A stretch of 28,893 nt of DNA, from positions 1-28,893 of the IMG/VR virus record IMGVR_UViG_3300037585_004577. One strand, 5' to 3'. Positions 9,201 through 14,993 of this stretch are shown one piece after another. Position numbers and translations under genes: made by a program. Position 1 is the stretch's first letter, and every line of letters begins with the position of its first letter. This stretch comes from a virus. The notes below the pieces were generated by a model, which worked only from the letters and a program-made list of their open reading frames with translations, was not told the origin of the DNA and searched no databases.

Positions 9201-11025
9201 ATATAAATCCGCTCATTACAGCTCCGCTTACAAATGAATCAGCTAGACCTCTAGTTAATTCAACATCTTTGTCTAATAGATATTTATCAGTCATGTTTTC
9301 GGCTAAAGTTGCCGCAACTTCCGAGCCACCTTCTTGGAACATGTCTTTAGTCCATCTAAGATAATCATTTGTAAGATATCTTTTTACTGCCTCAATAATA
9401 GATTGATCACCTTTAACAGCCCTCATTACACCTTTTACTTGTCCTAAGGTTATTTTTTCTGAAAGATATTCAGCTCCCCCTACTATAGCTGGAGCTAATA
9501 ACAATTCAAGCCCACTATAAGTTGGCCCGCCCGGTAAACCCATTTCTTTTTCCATTTCTAGAAATTTACCACCTCCAGCAGAGGCGCCTAGCATTGTTAA
9601 AGAATATGTAGGCATAGCCATCATAGTTGCCATTATTGGAGCTTGATTACCAATTAATTGTGCCATCCAACTTGCAACGCCACCCATACTATCTATCTCT
9701 GTTACTTCTTGATTCTTTGCAAAAGTACCCCTAATATTTTCAGAAACATTATCTAAGAAACCATTAACATCTTTAGTTTCCTCACTAGCTAAAAGATTAA
9801 ATGCAGGCCCAGCTAAAGCAAACACCCAATCTGGCATATCATATTTATTGCCAGTAATTCCTCTTGCTAAATTATCCGCAGCAGTTTTTAAATATCTCGG
9901 AATAGCTAATCCCCCATTAACTAATTCTATAGTAGATGCGGCAAGCGATCCTAAAGCTATACCAGAAAAACTATAATCTCTTTTTATTACATCAAGATAT
10001 TCATCATATTTGCCTATTTCTTTAGAATTAACTTTTAAATCATCAAAAATATCTTCACTTTTTTTAATAATAGCTTCATTTTCTAAAACTATATTTGCAA
10101 GTTGTTTTTTGGCCTCATCTAAGTTTTCTTGGGTTTTATAATCACCTTGAGCTAAATTAATAGCTTGTAATTCATTAGTTTTTATTTTAGTACTTAATTT
10201 ATTAAGATCTAATTTATTTTTCTGTATCTTTTCTTCCGTAAATTTTTTATCACCTTTAGCAAGAGTGGCTTGCCTTTCTTTAAATGCTTTCATTTCAGGA
10301 TTTAAAGCGGGCATTATGTATGGAGAAGCTATAGAAGCATATGTTTTTAGATCACCCCAATCAAGTGCTGGATTTTTACGTAAATAATGATCTGCAAAAT
10401 TAACATTTGCATTTTCTTGTTCTTTAGCAAGCCAAATATTTTTAGCGGTTTCTAAAATTTCTTCTTCAGATGGTTCTACTAAATTTGTTCCGCCATTTTG
10501 TTCATTTAATAATTTTTTAGCCTCTTCAATTGCTTCAGTTCTTCCTTCATTTTCAGGATCCCGTTTCACATAAGATGCGCCCGGATTTAAAGGACTTCCG
10601 CTTGCACTAGGCACATATACTTGATTATCTTCAGCCCAATTAATTGAAAACAATTCTTCTGCTTTAGGAATAAGATTTTCTTCATGATCTAAAAGAGCTG
10701 TTTTTTGTTTTTCTAACCACTCTTGTGATTGAGTTTTAGGGCCTTCTTCAACAATTTCCTCTTCAATAATTTCCTCTTGAGGGGCATATGGAACTCCTAG
10801 GTCTTTTTTTGCTTTAGGATATCTTTCGCCAACAACTTCAACCTCTCTTAATTGGTTTTCTGCACCTACGCCGATTTGCACTTCTTGGCTATTGACATTA
10901 CCTTCAGCTATCATGTCCGCTCTTCTTGCATCTACTGCAGCTTGTATTTCCTCATCCGTCAACCCTTGATCCATTAAGCTTAAAGCCAAGTGTTCAAGCT
11001 CTAGCATTTGTGCTTTATTTAGCAT
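2950..11025 (-). CDS. Giant multidomain internal/ejection-type virion protein with HAD and metallopeptidase-like domains
   Basis: A 2691-residue protein taking 28% of the window. Reading from the N-terminus: a small helical start; an acidic stretch (about 80-95, EEIIEEEIVEEG); charged helices; a hydrophobic zone (about 350-620) with several membrane-type helices rich in Gly, Ala and Met; long Lys/Glu helices (about 640-1300); a mixed segment containing EEHNPPASVIGG (about 1486-1497); a complete HAD domain (about 1755-1925); and a conserved-looking helical region (about 1950-2560). That last region includes QQSSDIGRLILAFANTPLQL and a second hydrophobic zone followed by DDDDELDE, and recalls the large polyvalent proteins of marine phages. 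A Lys/Thr/Ser/Pro linker (about 2566-2594) leads to an HEXXH domain at the end. By position and build it is probably packaged in the head and ejected with DNA. The frame has no interruption. No RNA polymerase signature was found. Confidence 0.9.
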   Translation of the reverse strand: MLNKAQMLELEHLALSLMDQGLTDEEIQAAVDARRADMIAEGNVNSQEVQIGVGAENQLREVEVVGERYPKAKKDLGVPYAPQEEIIEEEIVEEGPKTQSQEWLEKQKTALLDHEENLIPKAEELFSINWAEDNQVYVPSASGSPLNPGASYVKRDPENEGRTEAIEEAKKLLNEQNGGTNLVEPSEEEILETAKNIWLAKEQENANVNFADHYLRKNPALDWGDLKTYASIASPYIMPALNPEMKAFKERQATLAKGDKKFTEEKIQKNKLDLNKLSTKIKTNELQAINLAQGDYKTQENLDEAKKQLANIVLENEAIIKKSEDIFDDLKVNSKEIGKYDEYLDVIKRDYSFSGIALGSLAASTIELVNGGLAIPRYLKTAADNLARGITGNKYDMPDWVFALAGPAFNLLASEETKDVNGFLDNVSENIRGTFAKNQEVTEIDSMGGVASWMAQLIGNQAPIMATMMAMPTYSLTMLGASAGGGKFLEMEKEMGLPGGPTYSGLELLLAPAIVGGAEYLSEKITLGQVKGVMRAVKGDQSIIEAVKRYLTNDYLRWTKDMFQEGGSEVAATLAENMTDKYLLDKDVELTRGLADSFVSGAVMSGFIYKAPLAGRALSKVFWGEDVRNQIQTGNQLIKELNNELNNDNLTETERKDILNNIAEIDAKQKKIMRNANESFDNATTKEKKRLFEIYDLQNNVKRRAIKIANNPKLSEKNREDNLDIQARKWDAYQDEKNSILTRLSEKNFDPQTFSIEEYENNVTKGKMGRNEYIDKQIQTLSNTLLNLQERRKKATTAEEIKLLDLKIKNVQNKIKYLVPEKSGFFSIIPTTIGKANSIKELNQAFITKSAELSDALKSKKITPTEYNKQYKRLKTIFDKKRNSFIEKIDKTKGEYTELQKLYDSTIDKEGKLPTTQRGENKFVNEFNKIAAPIFEKIAQRLYDRTSKDKLGTLTREDFIKDLQSAAQEMIIEKDKSEEKFDPSLQTLDKFISNRLNLRANRLIDQATGKNDEFTEELTDKISQTIVEEIEEENEANKIIETSRLLDLPKNITKKLKASIPTILSTLKSKIDSRKFKGEISKAFKDLLYGDLKEFFGKDKKGDKRFTDFITKNTKALYDTLTVESMRMARNNKTGINPFVEAGFLIEKNGELVKAAFETIDQQAFIDYYTAKDKAANTMSDRRMNLIEAVASSIGSAEAINALTTDADIKNKFLEQQTQELEKAAKGLNLLVPKGFTTKLIKQLQEISSVKNVNIVTKLLGLINKITINETNRIAKQIANLKAIKKGKIPSIVFIAGRLANFARSYEKGKIINGKFIKDSKGKKHYKTTSNEWVPAKENSKENRKLLESREDWVAAKGSLYYGTTDPAYIAALKAAKKNDGKYPDLKKAFQIKLSKGQKITKAFIEKYQKRAEDNMNTLESFATILQDAVHEYGVPLEDVLLFVSSSYQATSGLIKISAPFKYVSKIFEYDLKGKLSDRTGEKYREEHNPPASVIGGTLMWAIANNKVETIMPYIRKNYYQTQLSKKDDGKLDRAKLADVLPKGFSILNNPVVRLDKAKIDLNSIINPLTGKTLAQENNVESPNTIDGIAASNAASIANNSDQVENLLDRAIAKLTELTGSQGTLQMNLAAVPIHLLAGGLRAVKLAYQGGKSLSQAINAGYNKIKNYMTKAEWAEFVGVSVQEVRNEKNPAQVKLAILSEKGVAQMQEQSRKTDNALLKEFGIDIDGLSTDEIVEKLNILRKAKSEASNPKNPTKKARVFDFDDTLAKTNSKVLYTLPDGTEGSLNATEFAEQYESLKESGATFDYSEFNKVKEGTKGPLATLAKRFTEALGDRDVFVLTARPAEAAAAIQEFLRNTLNISIPLKNISGIENGTPGAKAMWIAEKVSEGYNDVFFADDSKANVEAAEKMLTDLGVTNRVQQAKEDGQKTLEDEMDSLIRTNKPSKLGRILNKFNIYIPPGADDFAGLLSYFLGSGKIGEQQQKWFQENLLDPFAKGIDAWTAAKVSLAEDYKALKKRFKNKKLLAEKVLGGLYTKEQAVRAYLYNKAGQDLGLNKADTEDLIALVEGDAKLKAFAEELSKITKLDNGYPNITKEWLGGNIDTDIANAANTSLRDIFLQDFINNKNQIFSPQNLKLIKQAYGNDFTNALENILERMTTGINRKKGKDKEFNAVMTWINQSVGAVMAINMRSAILQQLSIVNYTNWSFNNPFMMAKAMANVPQFLKDYIKIWNSPFLKERRGGMAIEVNMADIADSNPSNLFLKLNKKLLELGFKPTQWGDSNAISFGGATWYRNRLNQLLKEGTMTEKEADAQVMLELRELSEEHQQSSRPDRISRQQSSDIGRLILAFANTPLQLARSHKKAIGNLIYRRGDAKTNMSKAIYYGMAQSLIFVALQQGLFSLLADDDDELDEKEKRKLDYALHSVIDGLLRGIGFAGATTAALKSLAMEYYSQYQKRKEGKYIRDGALKLIQRGLSISPPMSKKIGDIVEAQKFETWRQYKNDPFYKGFAVANYVSGLTNVPADRIFKKIENLKAASDDRTEAWQSIFLSLGWSPYNVGVQWPETPPKKTKKKSTTVTSTTIKSTPVKSTPIKFALPEGVLGRANKDGTIDIKAGLSKEKEAKVKAHEEAHLLQFKTGKLDYNDEYIRWKNQQALRTADRKIFWNGKLHKEGDRALPWEIEANKLSKQRTV
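5251..5763 (-). other. HAD-superfamily phosphatase-like domain inside the giant protein
   Basis: Residues about 1755-1925. All four HAD motifs occur in order: DFDDT (D1762 nucleophile, D1764 acid/base, T1766), VLTARP (T1841), a Lys in the GAKAMWIAEK segment (K1879 or K1886), and FFADDS (D1898-D1899, Mg binding). An insert between motifs I and II (about 1770-1830) would form a cap. The full motif set implies an active Mg-dependent phosphatase or nucleotidase. The substrate cannot be read from the sequence; nucleotide or polynucleotide ends are plausible in a phage protein. Confidence 0.85.
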
Positions 11026-11058
11026 ATTAAATTAATTTATTATGACTTAACCCATTTG

Positions 11059-12705
11059 TTATGATGCCCAAATCTTAGAATTTGCCTTAGACCTTTCAAT
11101 AAAGCTTTGAGCTTTTTTCTTTTTGAGTTCTTTTATTTGATTTTGAATTGATATTATAATTCTACCGCCATTTTGTTCCCATGTGTTATCTACTTCTGTC
11201 TTCTCTTTTGCAGTTTTACCTTCTTTAAACCTTTCTTTCCAAAAAATTTCAATATGATCAGGGTCATTAAAATTAAATTCTTTAACTTTTGAATGCCTTC
11301 TAAACTCATATTTATCAGTTGCATTTCCCTCTTTATCTGGAATATTTACTTTGTAAGGTTTGCCATAAGCATGCTGATAAGTTAATACTCCATTATCTGA
11401 AAATTCAATATTTGTTATGTCCTCCCCACCAGACAGATTTGCAGGCATTTCGCCCATTATAGATATTATATCTTTATCCGCTAAACCTTTTACAAACCTT
11501 TCAGTTCCTTCTTGTATAGATATATTAAACTCTGAAGGTCCTGGTTTAAAAGGAATGGTATCAGCATATTTTTGTCTATCAAATTGTGTTTTAAATACAC
11601 TAACATACTCCTTCATTAAATCTTTTGTTACCGCCTCCTTAGCTTCAACTTCACTCATTTGATATGGTTTAGGTCCAAATCTATTATCAATTTGCAATCT
11701 TTTTGCAACAGATTCAGCATCTGTTCCTGGGTATTCCTTTAACATAGCCTTTAACATCTCCTCTGAAACAATACCTTGCTCCTGAACGGAATTTAATTTA
11801 GCCTTCCACATAGCCTCATAAGTAGCGGCATCCAATCCCATAGTATCTAATGCAAACGCCTCATCACCTTTTTCGCCATATTCGGCAATTTGTTCAGTCA
11901 TAGCGTCGCTTATCGCTTTTCCTTGTACATCATCGCTCCATACTTGTCGGTCTTGTGGTTTACCCTCCGCTCTATATGCATTTTGTCTTTTTCTCCAATC
12001 TTTATCAAACCCTACTAGATTGTCAGTTATAGATGACATCTTTGCAGTAGTTTCCGGTAAATGTGCTTCAAAATCTTGTAAATCTAAATTTATTTTTTCA
12101 CCATTAGAAGTAGTACCTCTTAATACCATTCTATCACCTTCAAAAACAATTCCCCCATCAAATTCATCATTTAATAAATCCGCATACATCTGTTGGAACT
12201 TAGGTTTCATAGATTTAGAAACATCATCTTGTACTGAGCTTATAGCGAATTGGTTTATTCTATTATTTAATAAAGCTTTAGCATTTTTCATCATCGGAAC
12301 ATGACGCAATAATTTCTTCATTTGCACCGATTGAGTTCTAGCATCCATATCTTTATCTTGAGCTATATTTACATAAACATCCATCAGTTGGTTAGAAGTA
12401 GCATCCCATATATTGTTAAGATAATCCGAAGTTGCTGATTCGCCTTTTTTATTTTTGTAAGTTTCTGGAATATAAAATGCATCAGTTACTTTATCTTCAA
12501 GTATCCTAGTGGCCTTAGTTTGGGCATCGGCCTGCGTTTTTTCTGCCGCATATGCTTGTTTTTGTTTAAGAATTGCTGCGTCCCTTATTTGTTCAGCTTG
12601 CTTATTAAATAATGCTGCATTCTTATCCCCAGCGGCCGCTGCGCTAGCACCAGAATAAAAATCATTAGGATTTATTCTTGCTCTTTTAGATAATGGTATA
12701 GCCAT
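11059..12705 (-). CDS. Probable internal virion protein
   Basis: A 548-residue, mostly helical, charged protein. The N-terminus (about 15-70) is Ala, Gln and Lys rich (GASAAAAGDKNAALF then long helices). The middle has several Met-rich helices (KKLLRHVPMMKNAKALLNN). A short beta-containing region (about 190-215, around GGIVFEGDRMVLRGTT) and a C-terminal part with mixed strands (around 430-470) precede a basic helical end. There is no signal peptide, membrane segment or enzyme motif. It lies between the 517-residue internal protein (4-base gap) and the giant protein (33-base gap), the place where short-tailed phages keep their set of ejected core proteins, and its size suits a middle member of such a set. 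The role is inferred from position and composition only. Confidence 0.82.
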   Translation of the reverse strand: MAIPLSKRARINPNDFYSGASAAAAGDKNAALFNKQAEQIRDAAILKQKQAYAAEKTQADAQTKATRILEDKVTDAFYIPETYKNKKGESATSDYLNNIWDATSNQLMDVYVNIAQDKDMDARTQSVQMKKLLRHVPMMKNAKALLNNRINQFAISSVQDDVSKSMKPKFQQMYADLLNDEFDGGIVFEGDRMVLRGTTSNGEKINLDLQDFEAHLPETTAKMSSITDNLVGFDKDWRKRQNAYRAEGKPQDRQVWSDDVQGKAISDAMTEQIAEYGEKGDEAFALDTMGLDAATYEAMWKAKLNSVQEQGIVSEEMLKAMLKEYPGTDAESVAKRLQIDNRFGPKPYQMSEVEAKEAVTKDLMKEYVSVFKTQFDRQKYADTIPFKPGPSEFNISIQEGTERFVKGLADKDIISIMGEMPANLSGGEDITNIEFSDNGVLTYQHAYGKPYKVNIPDKEGNATDKYEFRRHSKVKEFNFNDPDHIEIFWKERFKEGKTAKEKTEVDNTWEQNGGRIIISIQNQIKELKKKKAQSFIERSKANSKIWAS

Positions 12706-12709
12706 AATA

Positions 12710-14263
12710 TTAAATTATTACTTGTTTAAATTCAACGTCTATTTTATTATAATCTACAATATCGAATCCATCGTTAGTCACGTAGGTAGCTTCAGGAGAT
12801 ACTTCATCGGACATTACTCCTTGAAAAAATCCAAATCCATGTTTATTAGGGTTTTTATATTTAAAAATATAAATATTCAGTCCAGAATTAGATTGCCCTA
12901 TTATTTGGATATTTTTCTTTAATCGTCTATCTGAAAGTGCCGTATTCGCCATTGAACCTGCTGCATCTATAGTGCTACCCCAGCCTGCTTTTATTTGGGC
13001 TTGCTGATATGCTACTTTATCTGAAGCATCTTTTAATTGAGCTCCTTTAATTCCCGCAATATCACTTAATTGACTATATTGATTATTTTGTTGAGCGGCA
13101 GCACCTTGTCCAATAGTGACGTCAGTTTTCCATTGATTTTCTGCTGCCCATTGGTTAGCGTTAGTTTGAGCGCCAGCATTAAACATTTCAGCGCCAACAT
13201 CAGCTCCAAATTGAGTTTGCAAAAATTGATTTTGTGAAGCAGTGTCTGTAAGAGCAAATTGATTTTGAGCCCCAATATTAAATTGTTCCATTGCTTGGTC
13301 TGCCCCAAATTGGGTCATTGCAAATTGATTTTGAGCTTGTGCTTCAAATCTTCTTTGCTGGTTAATTGCATCTGCAGAAAACCTATTAGCTTGATTTCTT
13401 GCATCCGCCCCAAATTGTGCTGCCTGATTAGCTGCAGCTGCTCCAAATTGTGCCGCTTGATTTACGGCTCCTACATTAAATTGTGATTGCCCTAAATCAA
13501 ATTGTGAGGCCAAATTACCTTGCGCTAATTGAGCTCTTTGTAATTCAGATTCACCTTGAGCCCTCATCATTTCATTTTGTTTTACTTGTCTATCAATATC
13601 TGAAGATATGCCAGCTTTAGATTTTGCTGCTGCCGCTGCAAGGGCGGTTGCACCACCAGCCCCAGTTCCTGCTTGTGCAGCTAAATCTTGACTAGCGGCT
13701 AAAGATTGATCAGCTTCTTGAGCGGCCATTTCTGATGCAGCTGTGGAAACTTGTAAGTTAGACATTGTATTACTTAAACCTGTAGCTGCCCCTCTTTGTA
13801 ACCCCCCTATACTGGTTTGGCCAGCAGTATAACCTTGGCTATCATAACCTTCACCAGTATAGCCTTTAGCATTGTACCCTTGAGCCATTCCTAATTTATT
13901 AAGTCCTTGCATTTGTGATGGATCACCAGCTAAAATAGCCTTCCCTAATGTAGGGGCTTGAGCTTTCTGTATTTCATATTCTTGAGATTGCAAATCCTCA
14001 AAGGTATTATCAAATTTATGTTCTTCTAAATTTTTAACTGCCGCATCCAGTTCTGCTTGCTTTTCCTTTTCAGTTTTCTTTTTCTTTTTAATACCTTTAG
14101 ACGCAATAGCAGTTTTAGCACCTGCCCCAACTAAAGCTATACCACCAGCAACAAGAGCCGCCGTAGCTGCACTAAGACCAAACGTCCCATAAACTAAATT
14201 ATTTACAGCTGTTTCAGCTATAAACAATGAAGTCTCTTGTAAAATTTGTGAAATTAAAATCAT
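12710..14263 (-). CDS. Internal virion protein with 11-residue repeats and an S74-type intramolecular chaperone tail
   Basis: A 517-residue protein built in clear blocks. Residues 22-54 are hydrophobic, Ala/Gly rich and membrane-like, followed by a poly-Lys patch (about 57-70). Four GY pentapeptides lie at 129-148. An Ala/Gln-rich helical part (150-260) leads into 11-residue repeats (268-378). The last 74 residues (from S444) are an S74/endosialidase-type chaperone domain: SDRRLKKNI, then GLNIYIFKY, GFFQGVMSDEV and DYNKIDVEF. In this family the peptide bond before the Ser is cut by the domain itself after folding. The chaperone is usually on trimeric fibres; here it is joined to a protein that looks like a small internal core protein (membrane-active N-terminus, helical body). 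It may therefore release or trimerise a virion-internal helical assembly. The S74 match is strong; the internal-protein role is inferred from composition and neighbours. Confidence 0.88.
   Translation of the reverse strand: MILISQILQETSLFIAETAVNNLVYGTFGLSAATAALVAGGIALVGAGAKTAIASKGIKKKKKTEKEKQAELDAAVKNLEEHKFDNTFEDLQSQEYEIQKAQAPTLGKAILAGDPSQMQGLNKLGMAQGYNAKGYTGEGYDSQGYTAGQTSIGGLQRGAATGLSNTMSNLQVSTAASEMAAQEADQSLAASQDLAAQAGTGAGGATALAAAAAKSKAGISSDIDRQVKQNEMMRAQGESELQRAQLAQGNLASQFDLGQSQFNVGAVNQAAQFGAAAANQAAQFGADARNQANRFSADAINQQRRFEAQAQNQFAMTQFGADQAMEQFNIGAQNQFALTDTASQNQFLQTQFGADVGAEMFNAGAQTNANQWAAENQWKTDVTIGQGAAAQQNNQYSQLSDIAGIKGAQLKDASDKVAYQQAQIKAGWGSTIDAAGSMANTALSDRRLKKNIQIIGQSNSGLNIYIFKYKNPNKHGFGFFQGVMSDEVSPEATYVTNDGFDIVDYNKIDVEFKQVII
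12713..12934 (-). other. S74 intramolecular chaperone domain
   Basis: From S444 to the C-terminus of the 517-residue protein. SDRRLKKNI is the diagnostic start of the family, with the predicted self-cleavage just before S444. The domain is short (74 residues): it lacks the long helical tail found after it in endosialidases and many fibre proteins. Sequence match is clear; cleavage in this short form is inferred. Confidence 0.88.
13130..13462 (-). repeat. 11-residue (33-base) degenerate tandem repeats
   Basis: Within the 517-residue protein, units beginning NQ recur every 11 or 22 residues from about 268 to 378, for example NQAAQFGAAAA, NQAAQFGADAR, NQANRFSADAI, NQQRRFEAQAQ and NQFALTDTASQ. 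Phe holds a fixed position in most units, and two units are double length. An 11-residue period equals three helical turns and is typical of right-handed or straight helical bundles. DNA copies have diverged, so this is a protein-level repeat. Confidence 0.85.
13820..13879 (-). repeat. Four tandem GY pentapeptides
   Basis: Residues 129-148 of the 517-residue protein read GYNAK, GYTGE, GYDSQ, GYTAG: Gly-Tyr every five residues, four times. The segment is polar and probably flexible, linking the basic N-terminal part to the Ala/Gln helices. It could be a surface-exposed contact or assembly strip; function unknown. Confidence 0.8.
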
Positions 14264-14286
14264 TATTATTTTTTTAAATTATTGTA

Positions 14287-14739
14287 TTATTTTAAAGCAA
14301 GCTCTGGATCATTAAAATCTTCAGCTATTACATCTTTAGTTACTTCTTCTACAGTTGTTTTATCTGTCGCATGAACAGTTATAAAAATACTATCTGTATG
14401 AGTATATATAATTCTTTTTGTGCCCGGTTTTGTTATTCCATGATAAGGGGCTTCAATCCTTACAATACCCTCCTCTGAAGCTATACTTAATTCGCCACTC
14501 ATTATAAAAAATGGATGTAATTTTTTATGTATTTTGGTTGTTATAATTTGTCCAGCAGGCATAAATATTTCTCTTATATATTGCCCATCACAAAATGTGT
14601 GTTTTAATGTATTTTTTTCATCAAAAGCTTTGCCAGTTATAGAGCCGGGGGTTGCTATGATTTTTTTTTCGATTCTCATAGATAGATCCCTAAAATATTG
14701 TTTAGGCGATATACCTTCTTCGGGTTTTATTAATTTCAT
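14287..14739 (-). CDS. Cupin-fold protein in the structural operon
   Basis: A 150-residue protein. The central part (about 50-125) has the strand pattern of a single cupin barrel: GQYIREIFMPAGQII, then KIHKKLHPFFIMSGELSI with H71, H75 and E83, then GIVRIEAPYHGITKPGTKR and IYTHTDSIFITVHAT. His residues and the Pro-Gly turn match the two cupin motifs, although the classic HXH spacing is replaced by HXXXH, so metal binding is uncertain. The C-terminal tail (about 126-150) is acidic (TTVEEVTKDVI). Similar small cupin-like proteins occur in structural regions of marine phages. Its place between a tail gene and the internal proteins suggests a virion part or assembly factor rather than a metabolic enzyme. 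There is no signal peptide. Starts 17 bases after the stop of the 78-residue gene. Confidence 0.78.
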   Translation of the reverse strand: MKLIKPEEGISPKQYFRDLSMRIEKKIIATPGSITGKAFDEKNTLKHTFCDGQYIREIFMPAGQIITTKIHKKLHPFFIMSGELSIASEEGIVRIEAPYHGITKPGTKRIIYTHTDSIFITVHATDKTTVEEVTKDVIAEDFNDPELALK

Positions 14740-14756
14740 TTAATATATATATAAAT

Positions 14757-14993
14757 TTAACTAGAAGAATATACTGCTATAGAACTTATTGAGAATAATT
14801 CTGTTTTAGTTCCCGCGTTAGCTGCTGGTAAAACTAATTTAGTTGTTGCAAAGGCTCCTTTTACACCTCCTACTAATTTAGTTGAATCTGCTACAACAGC
14901 CCCATTAGAAACTTTATATGTAATTTCTTCTGAGACTATTGGTGCAAAATATTTACCTTCTTTTTTTTGAAAAGGAAAGTTTATTATACTCAT
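14757..14993 (-). CDS. Small protein coupled to the stabilization protein, function unknown
   Basis: A 78-residue protein whose ATG overlaps the stop of the 1356-residue gene by one base (TAATG), implying translational coupling and a linked role. It looks like a small beta-rich protein: alternating hydrophobic residues in EEITYKVSNGAVV, a Gly-rich turn (LVGGVKGAF), further strands (TTKLVLPAAN), and a Ser-rich end (SISSIAVYSSS). There is no membrane segment or signal peptide. It could be a small tail or decoration subunit attached to the large protein made just before it. Not recognised as a named family. Confidence 0.72.
   Translation of the reverse strand: MSIINFPFQKKEGKYFAPIVSEEITYKVSNGAVVADSTKLVGGVKGAFATTKLVLPAANAGTKTELFSISSIAVYSSS

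Noticed and set aside
13066-13308. An 80-codon frame on the same strand inside the 517-residue gene
   Set aside because: It falls in the repeat region, where periodic codons keep a second frame open by default. Its Leu/Asn-rich product mirrors the repeat.
14740-14756. TA-dinucleotide run as a promoter or repeat
   Set aside because: It is only a 17-base gap in very AT-rich DNA, with no -33/-7 type spacing recognisable.
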